From Paenibacillus herberti (GTDB lineage: Bacteria; Bacillota; Bacilli; Paenibacillales; Paenibacillaceae): a stretch of 64,000 nt of DNA. Below are positions 16,367 to 25,532 of the stretch, piece by piece. Location of the stretch: NCBI RefSeq assembly GCF_002233675.1, contig NZ_NMUQ01000001.1:1439212-1503211 (forward strand). The letters are read 5' to 3'. Numbering within the stretch: position 1 is the first letter of the stretch; each line of letters opens with the position of its first letter. The translations under genes were made by a program, and so were the position numbers. A model generated the notes under the pieces. The model searched no databases. It was not told where the DNA came from and saw nothing but the letters and a program-made list of their open reading frames with translations.

Positions 16367-17230
16367 ATGGATTGGCTAGACCGCATGAATAATGCAATGG
16401 AATATGTCGAAACAAACCTGTCTGAAGAAATCGATTACGAACAAGCAGCTAAATTAGCCTGTTGCTCAACGTACCATTTTCAGCGAATGTTTTCGTTCAT
16501 AACGAGTGTTCCATTGGCGGAATATATTCGCCGCAGGCGGCTTACCCTTGCCGCATTTGAACTACAAAACAGTGGTGTAAAGGTCATCGACATTGCATTG
16601 AAGTATGGTTATGAATCGCCTGAAGCATTTGCTAGAGCTTTCAAAAAAATGCATGGTGTGGCGCCGATGTCAGTACGTGACAATGGCGTGGCGCTCAAGG
16701 CCTATCCTCGGTTATCTTTTCATATTTCAATTCGTGGGGATGTGGAGATGAACTACAGAATCGAAGTAAATCCAGCCTTTGAAATGTTCGGCGTTTCAAC
16801 TTTGATCAATGCCGTTGGCGAAAATCCATTCATTGAAATACCAAAATTTTGGGAGAATTGCATTTCCGACGGAACCGTAAAGCGAATCCGTACCGCTGCA
16901 GGATTGGAGGAACATGGCCAGATCCATGCGGTTTTATACAACCACAATGGTGAGCACTACTCCTACATGATCGGTTATTTCACGCCTCAGAGTGACCTGC
17001 CGCATGGGTTTGAAAAGCTTCATATTCCGCCACAAACATATGCTATTTTTTCAACTGGCCTAAACCCCGCGGGACAAAGCAATATTCATGATTTGTGGAG
17101 ACGTATTTGGGGGGAATGGTTTCCGACTTGTGATTTTAATTTCGCAAACGGTCCTGAGTTTGAAATGACCTATGATAGAGGCAATGGCATGTATGAAATG
17201 GAAGTTTGGATCCCTGTCGTTAAGTCGTAG
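16367..17230 (+). CDS. AraC-family regulator with GyrI-like effector domain
   Basis: 287 aa. Residues 1-105 are a double helix-turn-helix AraC domain at the N-terminus (LACCSTYHFQRMFSFITSVPLAEYIRRRRLT ... ALKYGYESPEAFARAFKKMHGVAPM). Residues 125-287 are a GyrI/AraE-like small-molecule binding domain (MNYRIEVNPAFEMFGVST ... FPTCDFNFANGPEFEMTYD). This SoxS/Rob-like layout binds amphipathic drugs or metabolites in the C-terminal pocket. ATG 16367 has AAGAAGGA upstream. No obvious partner gene; the following kinase-like gene is on the same strand, 49 bp away. Confidence 0.9.
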   Translation: MDWLDRMNNAMEYVETNLSEEIDYEQAAKLACCSTYHFQRMFSFITSVPLAEYIRRRRLTLAAFELQNSGVKVIDIALKYGYESPEAFARAFKKMHGVAPMSVRDNGVALKAYPRLSFHISIRGDVEMNYRIEVNPAFEMFGVSTLINAVGENPFIEIPKFWENCISDGTVKRIRTAAGLEEHGQIHAVLYNHNGEHYSYMIGYFTPQSDLPHGFEKLHIPPQTYAIFSTGLNPAGQSNIHDLWRRIWGEWFPTCDFNFANGPEFEMTYDRGNGMYEMEVWIPVVKS

Positions 17231-17279
17231 GTGGTCGTACAGTATTATACTCACACATTAGTGTTAGGAGCGATTTCCT

Positions 17280-18272
17280 TTGGAGAGTGTGGACAAAATG
17301 GATAATACAATCATTGCACAACATGCCCTTGCACAATACGATATTAACGTTGTGTCGGTATCGCCTATAGCTCAAAGCGGTGCAGCGGTTTTCAAAATTG
17401 AAGATCATCGGGGGTTTTTATACAGTCTGCGTGTTCACAAATCTAATAGCAGTACGCTTGAGAAAATGTGGACAAGCCCAGATATGCTGGATTCCGAAAT
17501 GCTGTGGCTGGATGCGCTTAATCGCGATACTAGTCTCACCCTTCCTAAGCCAAAACGCAATATGCAAGGATCGTTTATTACGCAAGTGAACGATATAAAT
17601 TGCACAATGCTCAGCTGGGTGGAAGGCGAGCAAAAACAATACTTTACCAGCGAACAAGAATTGAGATCCACGGCAGAAATGACGGCAGCATTGCATCATC
17701 ATGCCAGTAAGTGGCAGCCACCTTCATCTTTTACCCGTCCAACGGTTAATCGTGCACGCATACAGAATGCTCTGGAATTGCTCAAACAGCAGGGGCTAGA
17801 TGGGTTATTAGATGCACACGATGTTCAGATTCTTGAAACCGCTGGAGAAAAAGCGATGGACCTGCTCGACACTCTCCCTATAAATAAGTTGACTTGGGGA
17901 GTATTGCATGGTGATATCGTTCCTCCCAATATCGTGTTTGTAGATGGGGTTGCAAATCCCATTGACTTCGGTGCGTGTGGATTCGGTCCTTTTCTCACTG
18001 ACGTGGCCATCACATTTACTTTTATTCATCCCAATGCCAGACAGCAATACATTGATTCGTATGGAAAGCACTTTCCGCTGCCAAATGATTATGTGGCACA
18101 AATAGAAGCCTTATTTATTTCGCTAGTGTTAATCGGAATGAGGAACGCTCTTGGTATGCCTGAATCGAACAATTGGCTGCCGACACATGTGGAAAAATGT
18201 GCATCTCGTGAATTTGGCAGGTATGCAAATGGGGAAGGGTTTTTATTTACAGGCACACCATGTTGGGAATGA
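17280..18272 (+). CDS. APH-family phosphotransferase
   Basis: About 330 aa, protein-kinase-like fold of the aminoglycoside phosphotransferase/homoserine kinase-like family. The catalytic loop is VLHGDIVPPNIVF, with the Brenner HGD and downstream Asn, and the metal-binding Asp is in PIDFGACG. The family phosphorylates small hydroxylated molecules such as homoserine, choline, aminoglycosides or fructosamines. The start is uncertain: TTG 17280 sits 9 nt after TAGGAG, while ATG 17298 lacks well-spaced pairing. Nothing in the sequence shows resistance activity; the substrate is open. Confidence 0.8.
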   Translation: MESVDKMDNTIIAQHALAQYDINVVSVSPIAQSGAAVFKIEDHRGFLYSLRVHKSNSSTLEKMWTSPDMLDSEMLWLDALNRDTSLTLPKPKRNMQGSFITQVNDINCTMLSWVEGEQKQYFTSEQELRSTAEMTAALHHHASKWQPPSSFTRPTVNRARIQNALELLKQQGLDGLLDAHDVQILETAGEKAMDLLDTLPINKLTWGVLHGDIVPPNIVFVDGVANPIDFGACGFGPFLTDVAITFTFIHPNARQQYIDSYGKHFPLPNDYVAQIEALFISLVLIGMRNALGMPESNNWLPTHVEKCASREFGRYANGEGFLFTGTPCWE

Positions 18273-18280
18273 AAATGAGA

Positions 18281-18330
18281 AGCCTCGCTCTGTTATGCCC
18301 CGAGAGGGCCTAACAGAGCGAGGCTAATTT
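18281..18330. terminator. Bidirectional terminator between convergent genes
   Basis: A perfect 15-bp stem AGCCTCGCTCTGTTA / TAACAGAGCGAGGCT with an inner GCCC/GGGC stem, lying between the APH-like gene and the minus-strand membrane operon. Confidence 0.88.
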
Positions 18331-18347
18331 AAACCCGTGTGATTCGT

Positions 18348-18875
18348 TCATTTTCGATAGTGGTTCAATTTGTTGAGATATACAGCAGGATACTTTCGCA
18401 TCAGCAGGATTGCGTAGAAGGAGCTGGTAATGCCGGTTATAGCCCAGATCATCCAATTATTCGTGCCGTTAGAAAAAACCATAAAAGGAACGATTTCCTT
18501 CATCAGCTCTTCGCGCAAAGTGCGGGTATCATGAAGTTCGCCGCGGGCAAATTCGGTCAGAACAATGATGATGACGACTAAGAACCAGCCGTATAGGTAG
18601 TTCATCCCGGTACACATCTCGACGGCCTGTTGTCGTGCGTTCACTCCGAATGGCGCAGTTTTCACTTTAACCCCGCTGACTTGCAGCTTCGCAATAAAAT
18701 AAGCACACAAGATAAAAACGGCCAGGTAAGAGAAGCTGCGAAGCTCCCATTCAAACGTGACAAAGAGCATAATTAAACAGTAGGCAGGAATAGTTCCTAA
18801 TCGTAACCATGAAACTTTTTCGTATTTCATTTGTTTTTTGGCCATATACAAGATCATTATTACTAGAATTAACAT
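18348..18875 (-). CDS. Hypothetical membrane protein of LytTR operon
   Basis: About 175 aa with five hydrophobic segments and a lysine/tyrosine-rich end. I do not recognise the family. ATG 18875 is preferred because GGAG lies about 9 nt upstream on the minus strand; a start at 18920 would overlap the preceding gene and has weak pairing. It is the last gene of a four-gene minus-strand operon (LytTR regulator, two membrane proteins, this one) and ends at the bidirectional terminator. Its role is presumably tied to the other membrane proteins. Confidence 0.6.
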   Translation of the reverse strand: MLILVIMILYMAKKQMKYEKVSWLRLGTIPAYCLIMLFVTFEWELRSFSYLAVFILCAYFIAKLQVSGVKVKTAPFGVNARQQAVEMCTGMNYLYGWFLVVIIIVLTEFARGELHDTRTLREELMKEIVPFMVFSNGTNNWMIWAITGITSSFYAILLMRKYPAVYLNKLNHYRK

Positions 18876-18897
18876 ATACCTTTTTCTCCGTTTATGC

Positions 18898-19299
18898 TCA
18901 CGATTGACTCCTATTGGCATTTCTTTTAATCCATTGGTTCAATTCTCTTGCGATAAGTTTATCTCTGATCACGAGAAACAGCCAAGAGCAGCTATAAAAA
19001 ACAAACATACTACCCAAGTAGCCCATCCATGTGGTGCCCTGCAGCCAAGGATTGAAAAAAGAAAGCGCCCAGACGACAAGGTTGATACAAACAAAATGCA
19101 TGACTAACGCCATCAAAAAATTGAAACGCTCGACTTCAAAAAGAAGGCTTAACATGCCGGCGCAAGCCGAAATCACGAATATACTCAACACGGCTTCTTT
19201 CGTCATAACCGGCGGCGCTGTCTCATTAAACAAAGAGACGAACAAACAGAGGAACGAGCCTAAACCGAGTCCATTAATTACGCGCGTCATCAACCTCAT
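18898..19299 (-). CDS. DUF3021-like membrane protein
   Basis: 133 aa with four hydrophobic helices (about residues 8-25, 38-55, 65-88 and 95-112) and a charged C-terminal tail. Size, helix pattern and gene order next to a LytTR-domain regulator match DUF3021 proteins, which in many Bacillota are encoded directly after a LytTR regulator and are thought to act as membrane partners or inhibitors. Start ATG 19299 has GGGGGT upstream and lies 2 bp after the stop of the preceding gene. Family call by pattern, not by search. Confidence 0.6.
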   Translation of the reverse strand: MRLMTRVINGLGLGSFLCLFVSLFNETAPPVMTKEAVLSIFVISACAGMLSLLFEVERFNFLMALVMHFVCINLVVWALSFFNPWLQGTTWMGYLGSMFVFYSCSWLFLVIRDKLIARELNQWIKRNANRSQS

Positions 19300-19301
19300 G
19301 G

Positions 19302-19814
19302 CTACCCCCGTAAACTTCCCCGCTGATTCGTGACATATCGATACGTAATAAGGATACCGCCAAAGAAAAGCCCGACCGTGGTGCCGCTGATTGCCGTGTA
19401 GAGCACATTAAAGCTTAGTCTGTTAATAGCTTCGGGATCGGTATACATGTAAATATTCAAGGAATATTTGATGACAAAGTTAACAAGAATAATGTAGAAC
19501 GGCAAATAATTTTTGGCCCGATAGACGGCGCCGTTTTTTACAAAAAAGCGATAGTTATTTTGATATAGCTTAGTTCCCAGGTAAATGCCGATGCATAGAA
19601 ACACGGCATAAACGAGGAGCGAGTAGTAAGGGTGAGCAAATTGGGATAAAATATTGTACATTCCCCAAAGTATGAAGATGCCGGGAACAAGAAACGATTT
19701 CAAAATATTGACTTCCCTCTCCTGCGATGTAGAAATCCCTCTCTGAATTAAAAAAGCTAGCAACAACCATACATAAACGGGCGTAAGTTTAAATATTTCA
19801 ATTATCAAAATCAT
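19302..19814 (-). CDS. Hypothetical multi-pass membrane protein (DUF6622-like)
   Basis: 170 aa with about five helices. The start, ILIIEIFKLTPVYVWLLLAFLIQRGI, resembles the small DUF6622-type integral membrane proteins (hydrophobic-Thr-Pro-hydrophobic followed by LxxRG). It sits between the LytTR regulator and the DUF3021-like gene with almost no spacing downstream, so it is probably in the same operon. No catalytic motifs visible; function unknown. Confidence 0.55.
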   Translation of the reverse strand: MILIIEIFKLTPVYVWLLLAFLIQRGISTSQEREVNILKSFLVPGIFILWGMYNILSQFAHPYYSLLVYAVFLCIGIYLGTKLYQNNYRFFVKNGAVYRAKNYLPFYIILVNFVIKYSLNIYMYTDPEAINRLSFNVLYTAISGTTVGLFFGGILITYRYVTNQRGSLRG

Positions 19815-19945
19815 TCACTCCTTACCTTATTTTATTCTGAGATTCAGGCAGATTGTCGTTTGCCTGGTACTCGTTTATTGTAGTTTGGCTGTTGTATGAA
19901 GCATAGCCGATCCGACACAAGCGGCGGATTTATCGTCACAAGCGG

Positions 19946-20395
19946 TTATTCCAGTCGTTGCAGATGCTCTTTTAGTTCTTTGACATATCTCCTTGAAACG
20001 ATTAATTTCTCATTATTCGTTAATTGAGCGGTTATATTGCCGTTCAAGCTCGTCTCAAACTCTCGGATCATGTAGACATTCACGATTGCCGATTTCGATA
20101 TGCGTACAAAATATTTTGGCATAGCATGTTCCAGTTTATACAGTGGACCTGGAATTTCATAAACGTCATCGTTCGCGTATACAAAAATTTTTCTTTCCAA
20201 GTACTCCAAGTACAAGATGCTGGAATAATCCAATTTTCGTTCCCGCTGTTCTCCGGCTTTGCTTATGAAGAGGTAGGAGGAGGGGTTATTTTCGATTAGT
20301 TGAATAAGATTCTGAATAAACGGGGTTACTCGATGGGCGAGAAAAAGAACGCTTTCCTCGATCTTCTCCGGAATGATTTTGATTTTAACCTTCAT
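19946..20395 (-). CDS. LytTR-domain transcriptional regulator
   Basis: 149 aa. The N-terminal ~40 residues (MKVKIKIIPEKIEESVLFL) form a short helper region; residues 50-145 are a LytTR DNA-binding domain (DYSSILYLEYLERKIFVYANDDVYEIPGPLYKLEHAMPKYFVRISKSAIVNVYMI ... LIVSRRYVKELKEHLQ). There is no receiver domain. Such stand-alone LytTR proteins usually control the membrane protein operon they head, here the three membrane genes that follow. Acts in the cytoplasm and probably autoregulates. The ribosome binding site is weak (GGTGTGAT). Confidence 0.88.
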   Translation of the reverse strand: MKVKIKIIPEKIEESVLFLAHRVTPFIQNLIQLIENNPSSYLFISKAGEQRERKLDYSSILYLEYLERKIFVYANDDVYEIPGPLYKLEHAMPKYFVRISKSAIVNVYMIREFETSLNGNITAQLTNNEKLIVSRRYVKELKEHLQRLE

Positions 20396-20602
20396 CGTAA
20401 TCTCATCACACCGCCTGACGTAAGATTTTCAGGAATTGTATCATATAGCCCTGTACAAAGCGACGATAGGTCAACGAATCTTCAATAGCTTGCCCTCATT
20501 TACCCGAAGGTACATGCCGTGCTTGCCCATTCGTACGTTATCGGATTTTTTAATCTCCTCTATACTCACCTTATCACACGAATTACAGAGGAGAGATTTC
20601 AT

Positions 20603-22825
20603 TTGGCAAAGGTTTTATATATTGTCGGCGGATGGGCCGCTAAATGGCGAAAGTCGGTGCTGTTCGGCGGGATAATGGTTCTGTTGCTGGCTGCAATCGT
20701 CGCAATGCGTGTAGGCCCAGTATTTGAAGGGGAAATGACCGTACCAGGCACGGAATCCGAAAAAGCACTGGAGATTATGGATAAAAAATTTCCTTCAGAA
20801 ACAGACTTGAATCCCGGTACGATTCAACTTGTCTTCAAAGTCGAAGGAAAGTCTTTGGAATCGTCGGATACGAAGCAGGCCATACAGTCTAGTCTAAAGA
20901 CTATTTCACGGGATAATGCGGTGGAATCGATCGCAGACCCTTATGATTTCGGCACAATTAGTCCAAACAAGGAAATTGGTTATACAACGATTACGTATAA
21001 AGTAACTGGCGCAGATGTGACGGCATCATCCATTGAAGCGTTGGATCAGCAAGTCGAAAAGTTGCGGGATGCTGGATTCCAAGTGGAGAAAAGCGGTATT
21101 TCCGGTTCACCGGAAATACCGAAAGTTGGGGTCATTTCGGAAGTTATCGGTATCGCCATGGCTTTCCTGATTCTGCTTATTTTCTTCCGGTCGCTGCTTG
21201 CCGCCGGGCTGCCGATTATAACAGCAATCTTAGGACTTGGGATTGGTGTTCTGCTTATTCTAATCGGCTCAAATTATGTCGATTTGGCGGCGATATCGCT
21301 TACTACGGCCATCATGCTCGGACTTGCCGTGGGAATTGATTACGGTTTGTTTATTCTGTCCCGGCACCGCCAGAATTTACTGGCAGGCAAGAGCATTCGT
21401 GAATCCATTGCGGCTGCAACCGGTACGGCAGGGAGTGCCGTTGTTTTTGCCGGAATAACCGTAATTATTGCATTAATAGGCCTGTCTGTCACCCGCATTC
21501 CTTTCCTTACTGTTATGGGAATTGGTGCCGCGTTGACCGTGTTCATCGCCGTCCTAATTGCGATTTTAGTTGTGCCTGCCGTGCTGTCGCTACTTGGTGA
21601 TCGTTTAATGCCAAAAGCCGCTGGAGACAAGAACAGCTATGTTCCGGCACGGGAATCCAATGCCTGGGGACGTTTTGTTACCAAATTTCCGCTTCCTGTT
21701 GCGCTAGTTGGTATTCTGCTGCTCGGCTTCATCAGCCTCCCGGCGCTACATCTGCAGACCGGTCTGCCGAATGATGGGATGAAGTCTGAGGAGACAACGG
21801 AGCGACGAGCTTATGACTTACTGGCCAATGGATTCGGCGCCGGCTTCAATGGTCCGCTTATCGTGCTTGCTACAGCGGACGGCGTTGAGAATCCTCAATC
21901 GGCAATCGCACAGGCTGCTAAAGAGATAAGCGGCATGGAAGGGATTACGAATACCGCGCCTCCGGTTCCTAATCAGGATGGAGCCGCGGCCATTCTTACC
22001 GTTATTCCGCAAAGCGGCCCTCTTGACAAAGAAACAGGCAAGCTCGTAGAATCGATTCGTGCAAAGTCGAAAGATACGGAAAGTCAGTACGGAGTCAGGC
22101 TGATGGTTACCGGATCGACAGCAATGGATGTCGATATTACAAAAAAACTGAACGAAGCCTTGCCGGTATTCGGCCTGCTCGTAGTCGGTCTGGCCTTTAT
22201 TCTGCTGCTTCTTGTATTTCGTTCGCTGCTTGTACCTCTCAAAGCCGTGCTTGGATACCTGCTGACGATGACAGCGACGCTTGGATTTGTTGTATTCGTA
22301 TTTCAAGACGGAAATTTGGCAAATTTGTTTGGCATTACACAATCGGGACCGATACTCAACTTTTTGCCGATGTTGACTGCAGGCATCCTGTTTGGTCTCG
22401 CGATGGATTACGAGGTGTTTCTGGTCAGCCGCATGCGCGAGAAGTTCGTTCATAAAAATGACGCCAAGGGCGCGATTTTGTTCGGAATTAAGAGCAGCGG
22501 CAGCGTCGTCACGGCAGCAGCTCTAATCATGGTGTGTGTGTTTGCAGGTTTTGTCTTTGCGGAAGATACAATGATCAAATCCATGGGCCTGGCGTTAGCT
22601 TTTGGCGTTCTAATCGATGCCTTCGTTGTAAGACTTGCTGTACTTCCGGCGATCATGACTTTACTGGGCCGTTCCTCCTGGTATTTGCCGAAATGGCTGG
22701 ACCGAATCCTACCAAATATCGATGTGGAAGGCTCTGCCCTTGAAGAAGATAAATCTTTCTCCGCATCAAGCGATGATCAACTAGCGGTCTCAGCTACTAA
22801 AGCGAAGAAAAGTGCTACCCGGTAA
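20603..22825 (+). CDS. MMPL-family transporter (YdfJ-like)
   Basis: 740 aa, RND-superfamily membrane protein. It has two halves, each with one helix, a large extracytoplasmic loop and five further helices. Seen: first helix near residues 17-37, extracellular domain to about 190, a helix block with VGIDYGLFILSRHR and, in the second half, FGLAMDYEVFLVSRMRE, both carrying the Asp-Tyr pair that relays protons in MMPL proteins. TTG 20603 is the start because AGAGGAGAG lies just upstream. Followed by a NarL-type kinase and regulator on the same strand, as in B. subtilis ydfJ-ydfHI, where the pair controls the transporter. Substrate unknown, possibly lipids or drugs. Confidence 0.88.
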   Translation: MAKVLYIVGGWAAKWRKSVLFGGIMVLLLAAIVAMRVGPVFEGEMTVPGTESEKALEIMDKKFPSETDLNPGTIQLVFKVEGKSLESSDTKQAIQSSLKTISRDNAVESIADPYDFGTISPNKEIGYTTITYKVTGADVTASSIEALDQQVEKLRDAGFQVEKSGISGSPEIPKVGVISEVIGIAMAFLILLIFFRSLLAAGLPIITAILGLGIGVLLILIGSNYVDLAAISLTTAIMLGLAVGIDYGLFILSRHRQNLLAGKSIRESIAAATGTAGSAVVFAGITVIIALIGLSVTRIPFLTVMGIGAALTVFIAVLIAILVVPAVLSLLGDRLMPKAAGDKNSYVPARESNAWGRFVTKFPLPVALVGILLLGFISLPALHLQTGLPNDGMKSEETTERRAYDLLANGFGAGFNGPLIVLATADGVENPQSAIAQAAKEISGMEGITNTAPPVPNQDGAAAILTVIPQSGPLDKETGKLVESIRAKSKDTESQYGVRLMVTGSTAMDVDITKKLNEALPVFGLLVVGLAFILLLLVFRSLLVPLKAVLGYLLTMTATLGFVVFVFQDGNLANLFGITQSGPILNFLPMLTAGILFGLAMDYEVFLVSRMREKFVHKNDAKGAILFGIKSSGSVVTAAALIMVCVFAGFVFAEDTMIKSMGLALAFGVLIDAFVVRLAVLPAIMTLLGRSSWYLPKWLDRILPNIDVEGSALEEDKSFSASSDDQLAVSATKAKKSATR

Positions 22826-22842
22826 AGAGAGGGTATACTATC

Positions 22843-22871
22843 GAGAGCGATCGCTTGCTGCGATCGCTCTC
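22843..22871 (+). terminator. Perfect 12-bp hairpin with GCGATCGC arms
   Basis: GAGAGCGATCGC (22843-22854) and GCGATCGCTCTC (22860-22871) pair perfectly around TTGCT, between the transporter and kinase genes. There is no T-run, so it may be an attenuator or mRNA-end element rather than a full terminator. Confidence 0.55.
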
Positions 22872-22921
22872 TTGCCGATATAAATACATGGACGAAACTA
22901 AAAAAAGGAGGAGCCCTCACG

Positions 22922-24202
22922 GTGAATCGAGAAGGAAATGGAATGCATAATAAGGATGAAGATTGGAAAAAAAGCTCATCTACCGATATCCCGGCTACGC
23001 TTCTGGATGCGCGCAAACATATTCTTGTCTGGATTATGGGGATATATATCGCATCGGTACTGATGCAGTGGATTCTCGAGTTTAATCCGATTCCAATGCT
23101 GTTTTTTCACCTCGTCCTATTGCTTCACTGCGCTCTTTACTGGCATTCCGAGGCACTCACTCGCCGTCAACCATGGTTTTATATCAGCTTCCAGGGGATT
23201 CTGATTACAATCTGCGCTTTCTTGATGCCACAGGGATACCCCCCAATTACTGGTTTATACTCCTTGCTGATCGGGCAGAGTGTGGTAATTTATCAGCGTA
23301 AATTGAAGGTCGCCGGTGTTGCGTTGGTTTTTTATCCCATTGTTACAATCATCGTTTTGTCAATCGACGATTCATTACACCTGCTTTTTAATCTGTCGGC
23401 TTTTACTATGTTAAATGTGATTATCATTGCCTATACACGTATATTTCGCAATGAAGTGATTGCCAGGCATCGCACGGAGAGCTTCTTGAAAGAACTGGAG
23501 CAGGCACATGGGGAAGTCGAAAAACTGACGCTTGCGAATGAGCGTCAGCGGATGTCGCGTGATCTACATGATACGCTTGCGCAGGGGTTGGCCGGCATCG
23601 TGATGCAGCTCGACGCTGCGGATGCTCATATTGCTAAAGGCAATATGGATCGTGCCGGGCAAATCATAAGGCAATCTAGAGAAAGCGCAAGGATAGCCCT
23701 CGCAGAGGCACGCCAAGCGATCGACAATCTGAGGCTTCTTGCCGAACCCGCGCAATCTTTCGCTGATGCGGTGCGGCTCGAGACGGAACGTTTCACGTCG
23801 GCGACAGGCATTCGGGTTGAACTAATGCTCGACCCCATACCAGAGTTATCTAAAATACTTTTCGAACATGCGCAGTATATTGTTCGCGAATCGCTGACGA
23901 ATATTGCCCGTCATGCAAAGGCTTCGGAAGTAAGGATTGAAATGCGGTATAACGAAGATCGTTTCTTGCTTACAATTCGCGATAACGGTACCGGCTTCAA
24001 TGTCGAAAAGATCACTCATGAGCCGGGACACTACGGGTTGATCGTTATGCAGGAGCGCGCCCGCCTCTTACATGCGGAGCTTGCCATTTCGAGCGATCGT
24101 GCATCAGGCACTCTGGTGAAGCTTGATGTACCCTATCATTACGCTATTTCAATCAGGGAGGAGGGAGGACTGAACCATGAATTGCAAAATTCTGATTGTT
24201 GA
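22922..24202 (+). CDS. NarL-type sensor histidine kinase (YdfH-like)
   Basis: 426 aa. Five or six membrane helices span residues 35-195; then comes a HisKA_3 dimerisation region with the phosphorylated His in RMSRDLHDTLAQGLAGI. The HATPase_c domain includes VRESLTNIARHAKAS (N-box) and FLLTIRDNGTGF (G-box). The sensing part is almost wholly membrane-buried, as in intramembrane-sensing kinases that detect membrane stress or drugs. GTG 22922 follows AAAGGAGGAG. The end overlaps the regulator gene by 26 bp. Confidence 0.9.
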   Translation: MNREGNGMHNKDEDWKKSSSTDIPATLLDARKHILVWIMGIYIASVLMQWILEFNPIPMLFFHLVLLLHCALYWHSEALTRRQPWFYISFQGILITICAFLMPQGYPPITGLYSLLIGQSVVIYQRKLKVAGVALVFYPIVTIIVLSIDDSLHLLFNLSAFTMLNVIIIAYTRIFRNEVIARHRTESFLKELEQAHGEVEKLTLANERQRMSRDLHDTLAQGLAGIVMQLDAADAHIAKGNMDRAGQIIRQSRESARIALAEARQAIDNLRLLAEPAQSFADAVRLETERFTSATGIRVELMLDPIPELSKILFEHAQYIVRESLTNIARHAKASEVRIEMRYNEDRFLLTIRDNGTGFNVEKITHEPGHYGLIVMQERARLLHAELAISSDRASGTLVKLDVPYHYAISIREEGGLNHELQNSDC

Positions 24203-24827
24203 CGATCATTTCGTCGTTCGAGAAGGTCTTAAAATGATTCTGGAGACCGAGGATAATTATGAAGTCATTGGTGAGGCAGCTAATGGAAACGAAGCCCTTC
24301 GTTTTATGGATGAGAGTATGCCAGATCTCGTTCTGATGGACTTGTACATGCCGCAGATGAACGGGCTGGAAACGATGGAAGCGATGATTGACCGCGGCAT
24401 TGATATTCCGGTCGTCATCCTCACTACGTATAACGAAGATGAATGGATGATGAAGGGATTGTCACTGGGCGCAAAAGGGTATTTGCTTAAGGATACCGGC
24501 AGGGAGCATCTATTCCGAACGATTGATGCGGCGCTGCGCGGGGAAACGCTGCTGCAGCAGGACATCCTGTCCCGGGTCATGGCCGTTCAGCGAGAGCGAT
24601 TGAAGCCCACCCCGGCCAGCCCTATTACGACCGAGCTATCCGCTAAAGAACAACAGGTGCTCCAGGCAGCAGCTCAAGGGTTGCGAAGCAAAGAAATAGC
24701 CGTTCGTCTAGCTATTTCCGAACGCACCGTGAAAGCTCATTTAACCAATGTCTACAACAAACTTGGGGTCGATTCCCGATCCCAAGCAGTTGCAATAGCC
24801 GTTGAAAATGGTTGGGTTAAGCTTTAA
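24177..24827 (+). CDS. NarL/LuxR-type response regulator (YdfI-like)
   Basis: 216 aa. Receiver domain with DDH near residue 9, phosphorylation Asp in LVLMDLYMPQMNG, Thr in ILTTYNED and Lys in GYLLKDTG. A C-terminal LuxR helix-turn-helix follows (LSAKEQQVLQAAAQGLRSKEIAVRLAISERTVKAHLTNVYNKLGV). Overlaps the kinase gene and is coupled to it. It probably activates the MMPL transporter operon upstream, by analogy with B. subtilis YdfI; no operator was recognised before 20603. Confidence 0.92.
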   Translation: MNCKILIVDDHFVVREGLKMILETEDNYEVIGEAANGNEALRFMDESMPDLVLMDLYMPQMNGLETMEAMIDRGIDIPVVILTTYNEDEWMMKGLSLGAKGYLLKDTGREHLFRTIDAALRGETLLQQDILSRVMAVQRERLKPTPASPITTELSAKEQQVLQAAAQGLRSKEIAVRLAISERTVKAHLTNVYNKLGVDSRSQAVAIAVENGWVKL

Positions 24828-24941
24828 ATTTCGCACCTGCTTTATTTTTAGCTGTAAAGGGCGTATTGACGCAACGTTCCACAATGGGAGCCGATTGAAC
24901 TCATACAGAGTAATTCAAGTCGGGCTAATTTTATGTATTCC

Positions 24942-24971
24942 TTGACAAGAATATTCCTTATTGTTTATATT
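24942..24971 (+). promoter_or_regulatory. SigA-type promoter of VOC gene
   Basis: TTGACA (24942-24947), an 18-bp spacer and TATATT (24966-24971), about 100 bp before the VOC start. The leader can fold with TCGGC near 25010 and GCCGA near 25035. Confidence 0.65.
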
Positions 24972-25072
24972 TGATTTGCAGGATTGTGGAAGTACGAGTC
25001 GATGCGAATCGGCGGATTTACAGCCTTCGGTTTGAGCCGACAATTAAATTATTTCATATGAGGAGTGTATAA

Positions 25073-25450
25073 ATGATGATCAACAAAATTGGCCAAGTTA
25101 TGTTGTATGTGGATAACCAAGACGCATCCAGAGATTTTTGGACAGAAAAACTAGGTTTCGAGGTCATCGTGGAAGAAACCAATGGCCCGATGAGATGGAT
25201 TGAAGTCGCTCCTAAGGGTGCAGCAACTAGCATTGTTCTTCACAGTAAGGAGTTAGTTGCCAAAATGAACCCTGGAATGAATCTCGGGACACCATCTATG
25301 ATGTATTTCACGGACAATTTCGATGCGTTGTACAGCGATCTCAAGAACAAGAACATCAAAGTTGGAGACATTGTGCAACTTCCCTCCGGCAGAGTTTTTA
25401 ACTTTGCCGACAATGAAGAAAATTACTTTGCTGTATCGGAAAAGAAATAA
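25073..25450 (+). CDS. VOC-family (glyoxalase/bleomycin-resistance) protein
   Basis: 125 aa, one vicinal-oxygen-chelate domain made of two beta-alpha-beta-beta-beta halves. The first is IGQVMLYVDNQDASRDFWTEKLGFEVIVEE ... WIEVAPKG; the second ends LPSGRVFNFADNEENYFAVSEK. The conserved metal positions are partly kept (N-terminal Gln/Val region, Glu in WIEV), so it may be a metal enzyme or a binding protein. AGGAGTGTATAA precedes ATG 25073. Single-gene unit with its own promoter and terminator. Substrate unknown. Confidence 0.88.
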   Translation: MMINKIGQVMLYVDNQDASRDFWTEKLGFEVIVEETNGPMRWIEVAPKGAATSIVLHSKELVAKMNPGMNLGTPSMMYFTDNFDALYSDLKNKNIKVGDIVQLPSGRVFNFADNEENYFAVSEKK

Positions 25451-25495
25451 GATCGTTTCTTTAATAAAAAAATAGAGGTCGTACTAATGAAATTA

Positions 25496-25532
25496 ACCGG
25501 AGACATGTCAAACGTCTCCGGTCTTTTATTTT
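25496..25532 (+). terminator. Rho-independent terminator
   Basis: ACCGGAGAC and GTCTCCGGT with a 9-nt loop, then CTTTTATTTT. It follows the VOC gene. Confidence 0.88.

Noticed and set aside
24979-25072. Possible riboswitch in the VOC leader
   Set aside because: Only a 5-bp stem and about 95 nt of leader; no known riboswitch core was recognised.
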